DNA of 64,000 nucleotides, taken from the NCBI GenBank assembly GCA_034770075.1, contig CM068384.1:102855613-102919612 (forward strand), read 5' to 3'. A program made the translations under genes and the position numbers. Source of the DNA: Aralia elata. Its lineage: Eukaryota; Streptophyta; Magnoliopsida; Apiales; Araliaceae. A model generated the notes under the pieces. That model saw only the letters and a list, made by a program, of their open reading frames with translations. It did no database searches and had not been told where the DNA came from. Shown piece by piece: positions 46,693-57,902 of this stretch; the first letter of the stretch is position 1; each line of letters starts with the position of its first letter.

Positions 46693-48748
46693 TGTAGACA
46701 CCCAAATTTTGCACTTCGTATACTAACCATGACAGGAGGGCAAAATCGTCCATTTAGCCGGTCTACGAGAGCAAGGATTGGGCGCAAGTACGAACAATCA
46801 ACGCCACCGTAATGAATTGCAGCCGAAACCGACGTGACAACGAGGCCATCCGAAATGGGCATTCCCGAATGATGTGACACGTCTCCCAGTAATTCCCGGA
46901 CTGCAAAATACAAGCCTTTTGGTGAAAATCGACGTCACGACACGAGAATTGAGGCGTAGCGCGAAAATCAAGAAAGTCAAGCCAGCCAGCCGCGGATTGA
47001 TTTGCGGCCAATGAGTGCACCTTTTGAAAACACGGAACTCGAAACACGGAAACCCAAAAATTAGCTGAGTGGAGGGGTGGCGGCCAGCCGTAGATCCATC
47101 ACTATTTCAGGCGGAGAGGTTAGAAGAATCAGGCAGAGAGAAGGAGGAGAAAACAACAACAGCAGCAACTCGGAAAAAGAGAGAGAAATAGGAGAATTTT
47201 GCCACAAAAATAGGAGAGAAAGGAGAAAAAAAAGAGGATTTATACTCTTTTGATTTGATTGTACCACATATACTTCTCATTCTATTCAAAATACACAAGT
47301 TTACATCCACTTTGACATCATTTGCAAGGTGAAAATTCCCTTATTATAGCAATTTCTATCATATATTTTGGTTAAATTAAATGTAGTTTTCATGTAATTT
47401 ATGGTGGAATAATGAATTAGGGATTATTAGTGAGGGTTCCATCGGAACAAAATTCTTTCTAATAACCCGATGATATTCATTTATTGAATTTTTGTTGTTT
47501 TACGGTGATATATTGGGTGTGATTTCCTTTAGGTTGCTATTTTAGGATGTCTTGGCATTGTTAGATTATCCGTGTTGGTTATTTCTTGTAATATCCGTTT
47601 TGTGGTTGTTTAGCAATTTTGGATGTGAGCCTAGGATCCCGACCCCGTGGTCCAAATCCGATTATGGACGCCTTTTGATATAAGTAGTAGGAGCGATGTA
47701 GTCTTCCTTGAAAGTATGTAACCGTCGGGCCTTAAAACGACGCCAAGGCAAGAATCGTGTTTAAGGCCCCGTAATAGTGAAAATATGTGTTTGTGGGCGT
47801 TTGGGGTTATTTTGATGGCTCATATGCCCATAAATAGCCCCAACACATTTTAACGCTTGATTTGATTTATGACACGAAATTGATTTCAAAGCTAAAACGA
47901 TAAGATTTCCATAAAATCAATCAAATTAGGTTATTAGAATCACGAGACTAAAAAATTGGGAGTGCTAATGAATGTCGATTCCTTTTAACGAGAAGGCAAA
48001 AGAAAGATCGTGTTCAAATGTCACAAGAAAATGGTTTTATGAAAGTAAAAGGTGGTTCTATTAAACCATTGTGCATAGGGTTAAAGAGATTCTAGAAATT
48101 GCCCGCTCGTTTTACGAAAGCAACGTATAGGTCTCGATTCCTATTTTGACGAAGGTTTAAAAACTCTTGCTTTGCCAAAACGACACCCAATTGAAAACCT
48201 TACAGTTTTGACAATCAAAATCAAACCCTTCTAATAAAGAATAAAGTTTTCTCGTATAAATCGAAGGACACTCTAAAGTACTCTCAAAACACGACTTCCC
48301 ATAAAAATCCCAAATGATTCTTTCACACAAACTCACCACCACATTCACATAGGCACACACACACACACGCACACATACACATTTCATGAATTAAAGGATA
48401 GGAAAGTATCAAGATTGCGGTAACCGTGTTTCACGGAAGTTGGGGGGTGCCTAACACCTTCCCCTCGCTTAAGCAAGCCCCCGAACTTTATGAATCTCGG
48501 TTTGCAGACCAATTAATTCGGAGTCACATATGAGCCAACGATTTATAAAAAAATGAAAACTCGGATGAGTTGGTACATCCATTTCAAATATACCAACTGG
48601 CGACTCTGGTTAATTGGCTCATCATAAAAAACAATATTTCAAAACCTCGTCGACATTAATGCCGACCTTTTCCAAAATCATCTAATAAAAGGATAAAATT
48701 GGAAAGGGCTATAACCACGACATGAAGCGATCCCACCCGGCGTCGACA
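46693..48748 (+). repeat. 3' LTR of the Tat-like element
   Basis: 2056 bases, TG...CA, followed directly by the GTATG duplication. It contains the segment GCCAGCCGTAGATCCATC at about 47083-47100, which is missing in the 5' LTR and resembles the 22-mer repeats at 45629-45672. Confidence 0.95.
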
Positions 48749-49989
48749 GTATGGATGAAAGTTATGACTTTGAGTGTTGCTGGGATGAGGCAAGGAGAAT
48801 ATTTGCTTGGTGGTATTTGCTCATCGCGAGCTTCTCTCGTCTCTCATGGGGATTTAACAAAGAAGAAGAATTCGATGCTCCGGGAGCTCTACAAAGGTCA
48901 CGTGCCCGGACATGTATTGCGTAAGCGAGTTTTTTTCACTTTCCATTTGTAGTGCTTGTACTCTGCTTGGTTGCTAAGCTAAATAAAGGTGAAAGAAAAA
49001 TACTTTAGCCTTGCATAATCCGTTTCTTTATATTTATGATATAGTAATACAAGTGCTTTAATTGTAATTTATTATTTGTATGGTTGATTCAACAATGAAC
49101 ATATTGTGCGTTTCTTTGGCATTATGATTCATGTTAGCATAGAATTGATTGGTTCACTTTCCACGAATTTCATATGGATATTGGATATTTGAATTTTACC
49201 TTGAACTGTTAAGTGTTTTGGCTAAAATTGTGACTAGTCACCCGAGGTTATAAGATGAATATATTTTCAGAAAAGGGATTATGGGATTCTAGTAAAATAT
49301 AAATTTTCTTTAATCCTTGGTGTATCCTCATTGTAGAGTTTAGATTAATGTTCTGTGAAACTAAGAATGTAGTAAAAAACTTAGTTTTTTTGTTCACCCA
49401 TAAACAAAGAGAATGCAAAAAAATGGAATCAAGATCGAACTTTTTAGTGAGCAAATTGGTTCTTAAACAAAAGCTTGATATGTTTTTCCTTTTATATTCT
49501 TTTCAGTTTTTGGGTTTTATCATTTTCTTGTTGAGGGCATATATATTTTTTTTCCAGTACCTAGAACTGAATTATGTCATATGTATGAGGGTGCTGATGA
49601 ATTTTAACTTTCCTTATTTATTTATGATCATTGATCCATTGTTTGAAAGTAAGTTATGATGGTCAATTGATTAAGATTTCCTATTTTGTTGTGCGCTAGA
49701 GAAAGTTTTTGCTACTGAGAAGGATTTTGAGGAAAAGAAAACTGAAAAAGTAAAAAACAGATAATAAAGTACTAAAAGCCTGGAGTTAAATTGCTTTAAG
49801 GAAATGCATGAGCAATAAAATGCTGGACAATTATGCTTCCCTTCTGATTGCCTAAAATAAATACATACTTATGAGGCTGTTAAAAGATGTTGCAGGGTGG
49901 AAGAAGTTGGATACACTTTTCCCACAGAGGTCCAGCAGCAAGCTCTGCCAATCCTCTTTTCTGGTCGTGTTGGTATACTCCATGCTCAG
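48749..49989 (+). pseudogene. Captured exons of a chloroplast DEAD-box RNA helicase (RH58-like), cut by the Tat element
   Basis: The first exon probably starts at 31289 after the acceptor CCCACAG, is cut by the retrotransposon at 31304, resumes at 48749 and ends at 48920 with the donor GTAAGCG. Its end reads SMLRELYKGHVPGHVLR. The next exon, 49896-49989, reads VEEVGYTFPTEVQQQALPIL, then FSGRVGILHAQ and a donor GTCAAT. This is the Q-motif region of a DEAD-box helicase, just before the Walker A motif (normally AQTGSGKT), and the wording fits plant RH58-type proteins. The family's Asp-Cys before ILHAQ reads Val-Gly here. No ATPase motif (GKT, DEAD) is present. A one-base frame problem at the junction marks it as a pseudogene. 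Confidence 0.78.
48921..49895 (+). other. Intron of the captured helicase fragment
   Basis: Lies between the donor GTAAGCG and the acceptor TGTTGCAG. It is AT-rich and without a recognisable protein, apart from chance frames (49348-49659). Confidence 0.55.
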
Positions 49990-50610
49990 GTCAATACTTG
50001 ATTTGAACAAGTTTAATTTGAGAGAATTTTGCATCTCTTATACCGATTCATGCCTCACTTTGTGAATTTCTATAATGGCTAAACTCGATGGAAAAAGATA
50101 TGATAAGATATGCATAGACATGTGATTTTCTATGGTATAATAGACACATTTCTATGGTATAATAGAAAGATATGCGTAGATATATGTGATTTACTGTTCA
50201 TTTTGTTATTTCATTGAATTGCTTGGAAACCAAATTAATGCAGTTATGTGGGTATCTACAGAAGTATTGGTTATGTTTCAAAATAACAATTAAACATTTA
50301 AGATTTAGAGGTTTGTAAAGTTATTGCACATGGTGAAAGATCAAAGTAGAACTTGGTATGTGATCGTAAGATCAGTCCTTAGAACTTCAAAGTTGCTAGA
50401 TTTTAAGAAGACATAGTTGATATTGTTATATATGACACTATTTCCGTATGATAATTGAAGTTTATAATCTGGTTCATCTTCAATGGTTCTGCTTGAATCC
50501 AAAGATTTAATTTTGAGTACCAGATTCTACTTTAGTGTTTGCAGTGGTTTTGAGTTGTTCTATAATTTTTTTAGTCGAAATTTTAAAACTTTTGGGTATT
50601 TGATTTGCAG

Positions 50611-51646
50611 TTACACAGACAACAAAAGCAACTGAAGCTCTTGAATTGTTGAGGAACAACACAGACAACTATGATATTGTGATTACTGATGTTATAATGC
50701 CTGACACGGATGGATTCGAGCTGCTATAGATTATAGGCCTTGAAATGGACGTTCCAGTAATAAGTACATGCACTCAGAAATTTATTGTGTTTATTCTGTA
50801 CTGATTTATTTTTATTAATTTTTTCTCAGCTAATGTATATATAAACTTCATCAAAATTGCAGTGATGTTTGCGAATGATGAAGAGAAAACATAATGAAGA
50901 GCGTGGGGAAAGGAGCCCGAGACTACCTAGTGAAACCTGTTAAAATTTTGGAGCTAAAGAACATTTGGCAACATGTGATGAGAAGGAAGGGGGAACAAAC
51001 ACTCCATCTGATGGGAACTTCCCTGCTTTGAAGAAACCAAGGGTTTCTTGGTCAAATGAGTTGCACAATAAGTTTATTGACGCAGTTCGGCAGCTGAATC
51101 CAGATAGTAAGCATCTTGGTTATCTATTCTACCAAACACTCTGGCTATGTTTGGAACTTGGAAAACTCGAGGGAAAGGAAAGAGAGTGTGACGAAACAAA
51201 AAGTACAGAAGTAAAATCCTCCTGATAATAGTTTAATGTATATGTATACTTCGAAAAAATCTAATATCAAGTACAGTGTTAAAACTTTTAGATTTAATTT
51301 ACTTTTTCCTTTTCCGCTTCTTTCCCTAGCATTTGTTGAGTTCCAAACATAGCCTCTCTGTTTTACAAACTGCATAATGTAGTTCTTTTATGGTTAAGTC
51401 ACTTTTTAACTAAACTAGTAGGAGTCTGCTCAAAAGATGTGGCAGATGACAAATCTGTTCTTCGACAAAGTACTTCTTTGCCCCTGAAACTAACTAACAA
51501 AATGCACACAAGGTGAACCATGCCCGAAATTCCCTTACAACCTTGGTATTGAAAAAATTTATTGTGCAAAAGCAGTTCCAAAGAAGATACTCAAAGTCAT
51601 GAAAGATCCCCAGCTTACCCGAGAAAATATATCTAGTCATCTTCAG
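50611..51646 (+). pseudogene. Captured type-B response regulator (ARR-B): receiver and GARP/Myb parts
   Basis: Exon 50611-50763 (after TTTGCAG) reads TKATEALELLRNNTDNYDIV, then ITDVIMPDTDGFELL, a stop and GLEMDVPVI: the receiver with the phosphoacceptor Asp of TDVIMPD. Exon from 50863 reads MMFANDEEKT. After a one-base deletion it continues VMKSVGKGARDYLVKPVKIL (with the conserved Lys of KP), ELKNIWQHVMRRK. After another frame change it reads ALKKPRVSWSNELHNKF and DAVRQLNPD, the start of the GARP DNA-binding domain, ending at the donor after 51108. Exon 51571-51646 reads AVPKKILKVMKDPQLTREN and ISSHLQ. Type-B regulators are cytokinin-signalling transcription factors. The first receiver exon and everything after SHLQ are missing. 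Confidence 0.9.
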
Positions 51647-52156
51647 GTTAGTCTCTGATTGTCCTATTTATAGAATTGCATCTTACGTAAAGTGATGGTT
51701 TAATGGTTCTCTCTGTTAAGAACGTTGTATGCTAGATTGGGAACAATAGGCTAATGTTGTGCTTTATCAATGGTTTCTCTTTAATAATTAAGATGCGAAT
51801 TTTATTATAGAAGTACATAAATCCCTTGAAGACGAAACTAGTAGCATGATCAAAGAGAGAACTAGTAATGAGAGATGACTAGAAGCCTGTTTAATGGAAG
51901 TATATTCATGAGATTTGTTTTCAGTGAGGCTCAACTATATTGGCAGGTCATGGCAACCAATAATGTTTCTTAGCTTCATGAATTCACTAACATTTAAGCC
52001 AATCTCCATTGACTCTGCCTAGTTGTCATTGACAGTCGTGATTGGGGAGTGCTTATTGCTTTTTTCTTGGCAAATTATTGAGTGCTTTTTTCCTTTATAC
52101 ATGCATTATACTTCACACAAGCTGATGTGTTTGTTGCATCAATTGCTTCTCTACAG
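51647..52156 (+). other. Non-coding, between response-regulator and dehydratase fragments
   Basis: AT-rich and intron-like. No exon seen. The junction between the two captured genes must lie here. Confidence 0.5.
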
Positions 52157-52544
52157 GATGACACTTCTAATATTACTCATTTTTTGGTACTTGCAAAGGA
52201 TCCTATAATTCCGAGAACAGATAAGCTCTTTAAAGTAGTAATTTTTACTCATTTTATTTGCTTATATGATTGCTTAAAGTTCTTTTCAGAAAATATTGTT
52301 GTCCTTTCAGACAATCATTGTATTTACTTTAGAAGAAGGCCTTAGAATGTTGGTTAAAGCCCTATCAGTGTTTACATTGAGAGACATTAATGCGATAAAG
52401 GTATTTTATTTATAAAAAAATGTCTTTGACGTTCTGGTTACTGCTTATAAACAGTTTTCCTTCCTTGTAACTATAGATTGAAAGTCAGCCACAAAGAAAG
52501 AAACCACTAAGGGTGGTTAATGACTCCAATACTGGGACTGTTAA
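52157..52544 (+). pseudogene. Captured exons of arogenate/prephenate dehydratase (ADT), ACT-domain part
   Basis: Three exons with consensus borders: 52157-52234 (after CTACAG; DDTSNITHFLVLAKDPIIPR, then TDKLFK), 52311-52400 (after TTTCAG; TIIVFTLEEGLRMLVKALSV, then FTLRDINAIK), and 52477-52544 (after TATAG; IESQPQRKKPLRVVNDSN, then TGTVK, donor GTGAGT). Together they are the end of the catalytic domain and the ACT regulatory domain (ESRPQR-type motif) of plant dehydratases that make phenylalanine in plastids. The 30-codon middle exon is fully open, and the frames and splice phases agree. The catalytic N-terminal two thirds and the last exon are missing. Changes such as Gly-Pro-Gly to Gly-Leu-Arg in the EEGPGVLFKAL motif suggest decay. 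Confidence 0.88.
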
Positions 52545-52841
52545 GTGAGTTTTCTCTTTTCTTTTACTTTGAATCTTTTTAAAAGAGGTTTTTGATAGCT
52601 GATAGGTGCAAGGGAATAAAACCTAAGAAAGTGTAGCACAAAGGCAATAGATTGTTGAGATTTTTGTAATCTGAAAGGCTCTATAAGACATGTAATGCCA
52701 ATCTTCCTAACAAAAACAAGTTATTCATTCAGTTAATTTAACCATAATCAAGATTGAGTTGTGCTTTCACATACTTTTCTACTTTCATAATCAGGCTATG
52801 TAATAATTTTAGTTCATCTTTTGTTATTTATATGACTACAG

Positions 52842-52927
52842 CCATACTTGAGGAATGTAACTGAATACATGTTACAAGTTAATAAGCACCTTAATGATGA
52901 AGTATCTCTTGAAGCCTGTGAATTTTG
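52842..52927 (+). pseudogene. Captured exon of a transportin / importin-beta-like nuclear import receptor
   Basis: After the acceptor GACTACAG an 86-base exon reads YLRNVTEYMLQVNKHLN, then DEVSLEACEFW, and is followed by the donor GTAATT. The EYMLQ-N...EV-LEACEFW wording is that of HEAT repeats in plant transportin-1. The fragment has no stop. Neighbouring exons of this gene are not visible. It is the last of the captured pieces before the right subterminal repeats. Confidence 0.72.
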
Positions 52928-53221
52928 GTAATTCCTCCATCTTGTGCACTCACGCTCTGAATGTTGTGAAGCGAGTAACAGTTATCCTTGTGTGTTCTGG
53001 ACTGAACAGTTTTTTCTCTAGTTAAGTAGCGATCTGGTATTTCATGGGCAGCTTGTTAAAAGCGCCAACTTTGTACATATGCCCTAATAAATCATTTAGA
53101 TAGTTGGTTGTAAAGATGATGAATGATGATTTTATTTAATTAATAATGTTTGAGTTTTTTGTACTTCTGCCATAATTTGTTATGGGGTCATTGATCTATT
53201 ATTTATTTTGTTTGTAAAATA

Positions 53222-53931
53222 ATTTCGACATTCGTTACATAACAATGAAAAAGGCAACATTTATATCATTGCAAATCATAACAACTTTCGTTGCACATAT
53301 AAAGCAAACGACAACGTATAGTTTTGTTGCTAATTGATAACTTTCGTTGCTCTAAAATAATAATTAGCATCGAACATTATTGTTGCCAATTGATCATAAT
53401 TATTTATAACAAGACCAATGACAACGACTAATCTTGTTGCAAAATAATATATGATCGATATATTTTGTATATTTAGTAACGAACGTCGTTGCCAAAAAGT
53501 AAACAATCAGCAACGAAAACCAGTTAAGGCAACAATTTTCATACTGTTCAACAACGACAAACATCGTTGGCAAAAGTGACTCAACCGCAACGGAATTTCA
53601 TCTTCGTTGACGATAAAAAGGTTATTTTCGTTGCTAATTAGGCGGATTTTGCAACGAAAGTTGCTTTTCAGCAACAATTTCTTAATAAATTTGCAACAAA
53701 ATATTTCGTTGATAAATGATCTATGATTTTACACGAAAACAAACTTTCGTTGTGAAATATTTCACTTTCTGCAACGAAAAAAAAAAATTCGTTGCTAGCC
53801 AATTAGCAACACTCATTGCGCAACGAATGGTCCAATGACCGAAAAATCGTTGCAAATGGCCTTTGGCAACGAAATTGCGCACCTTTAGCAACGAAAACCG
53901 TTTGTTGCAAAATCATCATTTTTTTGTAGTG
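53222..53931. repeat. Inner element subterminal repeats, right
   Basis: Motifs such as TTTCGTTGC, GCAACGAAA and CAACGAC recur every 20-40 bases up to the terminal TTTTTTTGTAGTG. They are the same motif family as on the left side, and unlike the GTCAC family that starts one base after the terminus. Confidence 0.85.
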
Positions 53932-54430
53932 TCATATTTTAAATAATATTACAAAATAATTTGTCACCAAAGAGTTATTTTTTGGGACACATTTTTCAAT
54001 GTCACTAATTGAATACTTATGGTGACGATACATCTCGTCAAAAAAAGAGTTACTAATAGTGACAAAATTAGTTGTTGTGACTAAATGAATATATACAGTG
54101 ACGATATAGTTTGTCACCAAAGAGTAATTTGTATGACACATTTTTCTATGTCGCTAATTGAATAATTATGGTGACGATAGAACTCGTCACATAAAGAGCT
54201 ATTAATAGTTACAAAATTAAAAGGCATCACTAAATGATATATAATAGTGACGGCATAACTTGTCACCAAATAGTTAATATTAGTGACAATATCAATTGTC
54301 ATAACTAAATGAATATATATAATGACAATACTATTAATTCTAAAGAGTTAATATTATTCGTCATTAAATTTTAATTTTCATTGACCAAATATTATTTGCC
54401 AATAAATGATTATAAATCGTGATGATGTGG
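53932..54430. repeat. Outer CACTA subterminal repeats, continuation after nested element
   Basis: TTTGTCACCAAAGAGTTA, GTGACGATA and ACTCGTCAC motifs recur here and match the style of 25519-26015. This shows that the element ending at 53931 was inserted inside this repeat region. Minus-strand small frames at 53932-54302 are repeat-derived. Confidence 0.8.
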
Positions 54431-54782
54431 TGGTCATATTAAGTTGTTTGATATTCAAAATGTATTGTTACATTAACAAATTTCAATTAAAAAAATATAA
54501 TACATTTAGTGAGCTTTTTAAATCAACTTTACACCTGTATATAATATATATAATGACAATACTATTAATTCTAAAGAGTTAATATTATTCGTCATTAAAT
54601 TTTAATTTTCATTGACCAAATATTATTTGCCAATAAATGATTATAAATCGTGATGATGTGGTGGTCATATTAAGTTGTTTGATATTCAAAATGTATTGTT
54701 ACATTAACAAATTTCAATTAAAAAAATATAATACATTTAGTGAGCTTTTTAAATCAACTTTACACCTGTATATAATATAAGA
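54321..54782. repeat. Tandem duplication, 231-bp unit, in the outer CACTA
   Basis: The sequence starting AATGACAATACTATTAATTC at 54321 recurs at 54552 with almost no change, to the end of CACCTGTATATAATATA. The second copy directly follows the first. Confidence 0.93.
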
Positions 54783-55507
54783 GACAAAAGGCAATAAACA
54801 TTAAAAATAAAAAGTAATTATCTTATAAAAAAAAATAGTAGATTCATTGATTCAACAAAATACCCAACTAGCTAGGCAATAAACAGTTGCTTAAATAATC
54901 TAAGTACCACAAAACCAAATTATATAATCCAAAAAGCTGAAATTCTAAAATCCATATCCTAAGAAAATGCTTAATTAAAACCTTCAACCTTGTGGTTATT
55001 GACCTTCCAGAAAAAACTCTATCTGCAAATCAAAAAAACATATAGACATAAATCAATCAAATAGTTATGAAATTAAAAAAAAAATGTATATAAAGAAAGA
55101 AATGTTTAAATAATAAATTGTGAATTTTTCAGAACTATAGCTATACTAGCATTATAGCAACCAAAATCAATTTCCATAGAATTTAGAGGATCCACATAAT
55201 CAGATTCTGGTTGAAGCTGTAATATGAAAATAGACTTCAAGAAAGTCATCCCATGTGCAGAGAGATATATTTATGAATCCTAAAATATGAGAACTATTAG
55301 AGCAAGTTTTAAACTAACCGAGATGCTTGAGGAAGGGAAAGCAACCCAAGAGCTCCTGCACAAGTGAAGAAGTAATTATGTCAGCACTAAAATATCAGTG
55401 TGAAGTAATGAGCACCATTTACGAAAAATATTGAACAACTATTAAACAGATGCATGCTCTTTGCAATTTTGCAGTTATGTTCTGATGTTTCCCAAACAGA
55501 TGCATGT
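54783..55507 (-). other. Non-coding 3' flank of the outer CACTA genes
   Basis: AT-rich without a recognisable exon. It lies between the tandem duplication and the triplicated units, downstream of the TNPA-like gene. Confidence 0.5.
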
Positions 55508-57902
55508 TGTTCAACAATTAGTTACTCAATTTTGCAGTTACCTAATCATGGAACTTTAATATTCATCTTTCTATAATAGAGCCTATGTATCTAATCAATA
55601 ACAGGCCTGAGCACTGTAACCACACACTAGCAGCAACACAACACCCAAAAAAGCCCAACAATAGAGACCAGTAACCCAACAACCAACAACAGGAATTACA
55701 ACTTTAGCAGGAATCACTTTTTGAGCAAAGCTAAAGCAAACCACCAAATTAGACCAACTGAGTTTGTTTGCTACAACAATAATCCAAACAAAAAACTATA
55801 GCAGTATAAATAAAATCCATGTTTGTCCTAAATGGAGGAAAATAAATAAGAAAATCTAACATTTTTAAGAATTCAACACATCATACACCAAATTCAAAAT
55901 ATTTAATAGAAAGTGAAGGAAACATTACCTAGAATAATTCTTTTATAGCAAATTTATGATGCAAGACAATTGAAAGAAAGGAGGTAAAAGAGAGATTGTT
56001 ACTGATTTAAACTAATTTTTTGGGAATGAAAAAAAAAAGCCACATACAGATTCATCTTATACTATCATTACTTCAGAGTTCATTATTCACTCATTTATAA
56101 AGTTTCGTATAATATCAAAAATCTGCATTAACACAAATTCAACCATGGAAAGCAACATTTGAAAGCTTAATTGAAGTTTAAAAGTATTTATTACTTGCAT
56201 GATATTTTTCTCTAGTATATGTTCATCCCATTAGCAACCATAATTGCCATAAGTTTGTTGATATTTGCACCTTGATCAACCAATTGAGTTTTCAAATCAG
56301 ACACTTTGTTCAACAATTAGTTACTCAATTTTGCAGTTACCTGATTATGGAACTTTAATATTCATCTTTCTATAATAGAGCCTATGTATCTAATCAATAA
56401 CAGGCCTGAGCACTGTAACCACACACTAGCAGCAACACAACACCCAAAAAAGCCCAACAATAGAGACCAGTAACCCAACAACCAACAACAGGAATTACAA
56501 CTTTAGCAGGAATCACTTTTTGAGCAAAGCTAAAGCAAACCACCAAATTAGACCAACTGAGTTTGTTTGCTACAACAACAATCCAAACAAAAAACTATAG
56601 CAGTATAAATAAAATTCATGTTTGTCCTAAATGGAGGAAAATAAATAAGAAAATCTAACATTTTTAAGAATTCAACACATCATACACCAAATTCAAAATA
56701 TTTAATAGAAAGTGAAGGAAACATTACCTAGAATAATTTTTTTATAGCAAATTTATGATGCAAGACAATTGAAAGAAAGGAGGTAAAAGAGAGATTGTTA
56801 CTGATTTAAACTAATTTTTTGGGAATGAAAAAAAAAGCCACATACAGATTCATCTTATACTATCATTACTTCAGAGTTCATTATTCACTCATTTATAAAG
56901 TTTCGTATAATATCAAAAATCTGCATTAACACAAATTCAACCATGGAAAGCAACATTTGAAAGCTTAATTGAAGTTTAAAAGTATTTATTACTTACATGA
57001 TATTTTTCTCTAGTATATGTTCATCCCATTAGCAGCCATAATTACCATAAGTTTGTTGATATTTGCACCTTAATCAACCAATTGAGTTTTAAAATCAGAC
57101 ACTTTGTTCAACAATTAGTTACTCAATTTTGCAATTACCTAATCATGGAACTTTAATATTCATATTTCTATAATAGAGCCTATGTATCTAATCAATAACA
57201 GGCCTGAGCACTGTAACCACACACTAGCAGCAACACAACACCCAAAAAAGCCCAACAATAGAGACTAGTAACCCAACAACCAACAACAGGAATTATAACT
57301 TTAGTAGGAATCACTTTTTGAGCAAAGCTAAAGCAAACTACCAAATTAGACCAACTGAGTTTGTTTGCTACAACAACAATCCAAACAAAAAACTATAGCA
57401 ATATAAATAAAATTCATGTTTGTCCTAAATGGAGGAAAATAAATAAGAAAATCTAATATTTTTAAGAATTCAACACATCATACACCAAATTCAAAATATT
57501 TAATATAAAGTGAAGGAAACATTACCTAGAATAATTCTTTTATAGCAAATTTATGATGCAAGACAATTGAAAGAAAGGAGGTAAAAGAGAGATTGTTACT
57601 GATTTAAACTAATTTTTGGGGAATGAAAAAAAAAGCCACATACAGATTCATCTTATACTATCATTACTTCAGAGTTCATTATTCACTCATTTATAAAGTT
57701 TCGTATAATATCAAAAATCTGCATTAACACAAATTCAACCATGGAAAGCAACATTTGAAAGCTTAATTGAAGTTTAAAAGTATTTATTACTTACATGATA
57801 TTTTTCTCTAGTATATGTTCATCCCATTAGCAGCCATAATTGCCATAAGTTTGTTGAATATTTGCACGTTGATCAACCAATTGAGTTTTCAAATCAGACA
57901 CT
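55508..57902 (-). repeat. Tandem triplication of about 798 bp at the 3' end of the TNPA-like gene
   Basis: TGTTCAACAATTAGTTACTC starts units at about 55508, 56307 and 57104. The three units are nearly identical, differing by single bases and A-run lengths. Each has at its right end a truncated copy of the gene's last exon (ATTTGCACCTTGATCAACC ... TTTTCAAATCAGACACT). The third unit continues into the intact last exon at 57902. So a segment spanning the stop codon and 3' flank was tandemly multiplied. Confidence 0.93.

Larger units (their letters stand above)
31305..48748 (+). mobile_element. Ty3/Gypsy retrotransposon, Tat/Ogre-like lineage, 17.4 kb
   Basis: Two LTRs of about 2.06 kb, nearly identical over long stretches, each begin TGTAGACACC and end GGCGTCGACA. 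The element is flanked by the perfect duplication GTATG (31300-31304 and 48749-48753). Internally on the plus strand are a long gag-protease frame, RT with RNase H, a second RNase H and integrase, the arrangement known for Tat/Ogre elements. A long 3' region holds two antisense genes and a minisatellite. There is no chromodomain. LTR similarity suggests a fairly young insertion, but pol is broken by a frameshift and two stops. Confidence 0.93.
26016..53931. mobile_element. Inner CACTA-type element carrying fragments of at least six host genes (Pack-CACTA candidate)
   Basis: Ends are CACTACAAAAAAATGGAC at 26016 and, as reverse complement, CACTACAAAAAAATGATG at 53931, a terminal inverted repeat of about 15 bases. 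Both ends have dense CAACGA/TCGTTGC subterminal motifs (26016-26850 and about 53222-53931). Total span is 27.9 kb. Removing the nested Tat retrotransposon leaves about 10.5 kb. I find no transposase in it. Instead there are exon-like fragments of a K+ channel, ATG3, an RH58-like helicase, a type-B response regulator, an arogenate dehydratase and a transportin. Flanking triplets are TTT on the left and TCA on the right, so no perfect 3-bp duplication is seen. Confidence 0.78.

Noticed and set aside
49348..49659. 103-codon plus-strand frame, hydrophobic
   Set aside because: It lies in the AT-rich intron of the captured helicase piece. The hydrophobic composition follows from T-rich sequence.
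53932..54302. Two minus-strand frames of about 65 codons
   Set aside because: They are similar to each other only because they read through GTCAC subterminal repeats.
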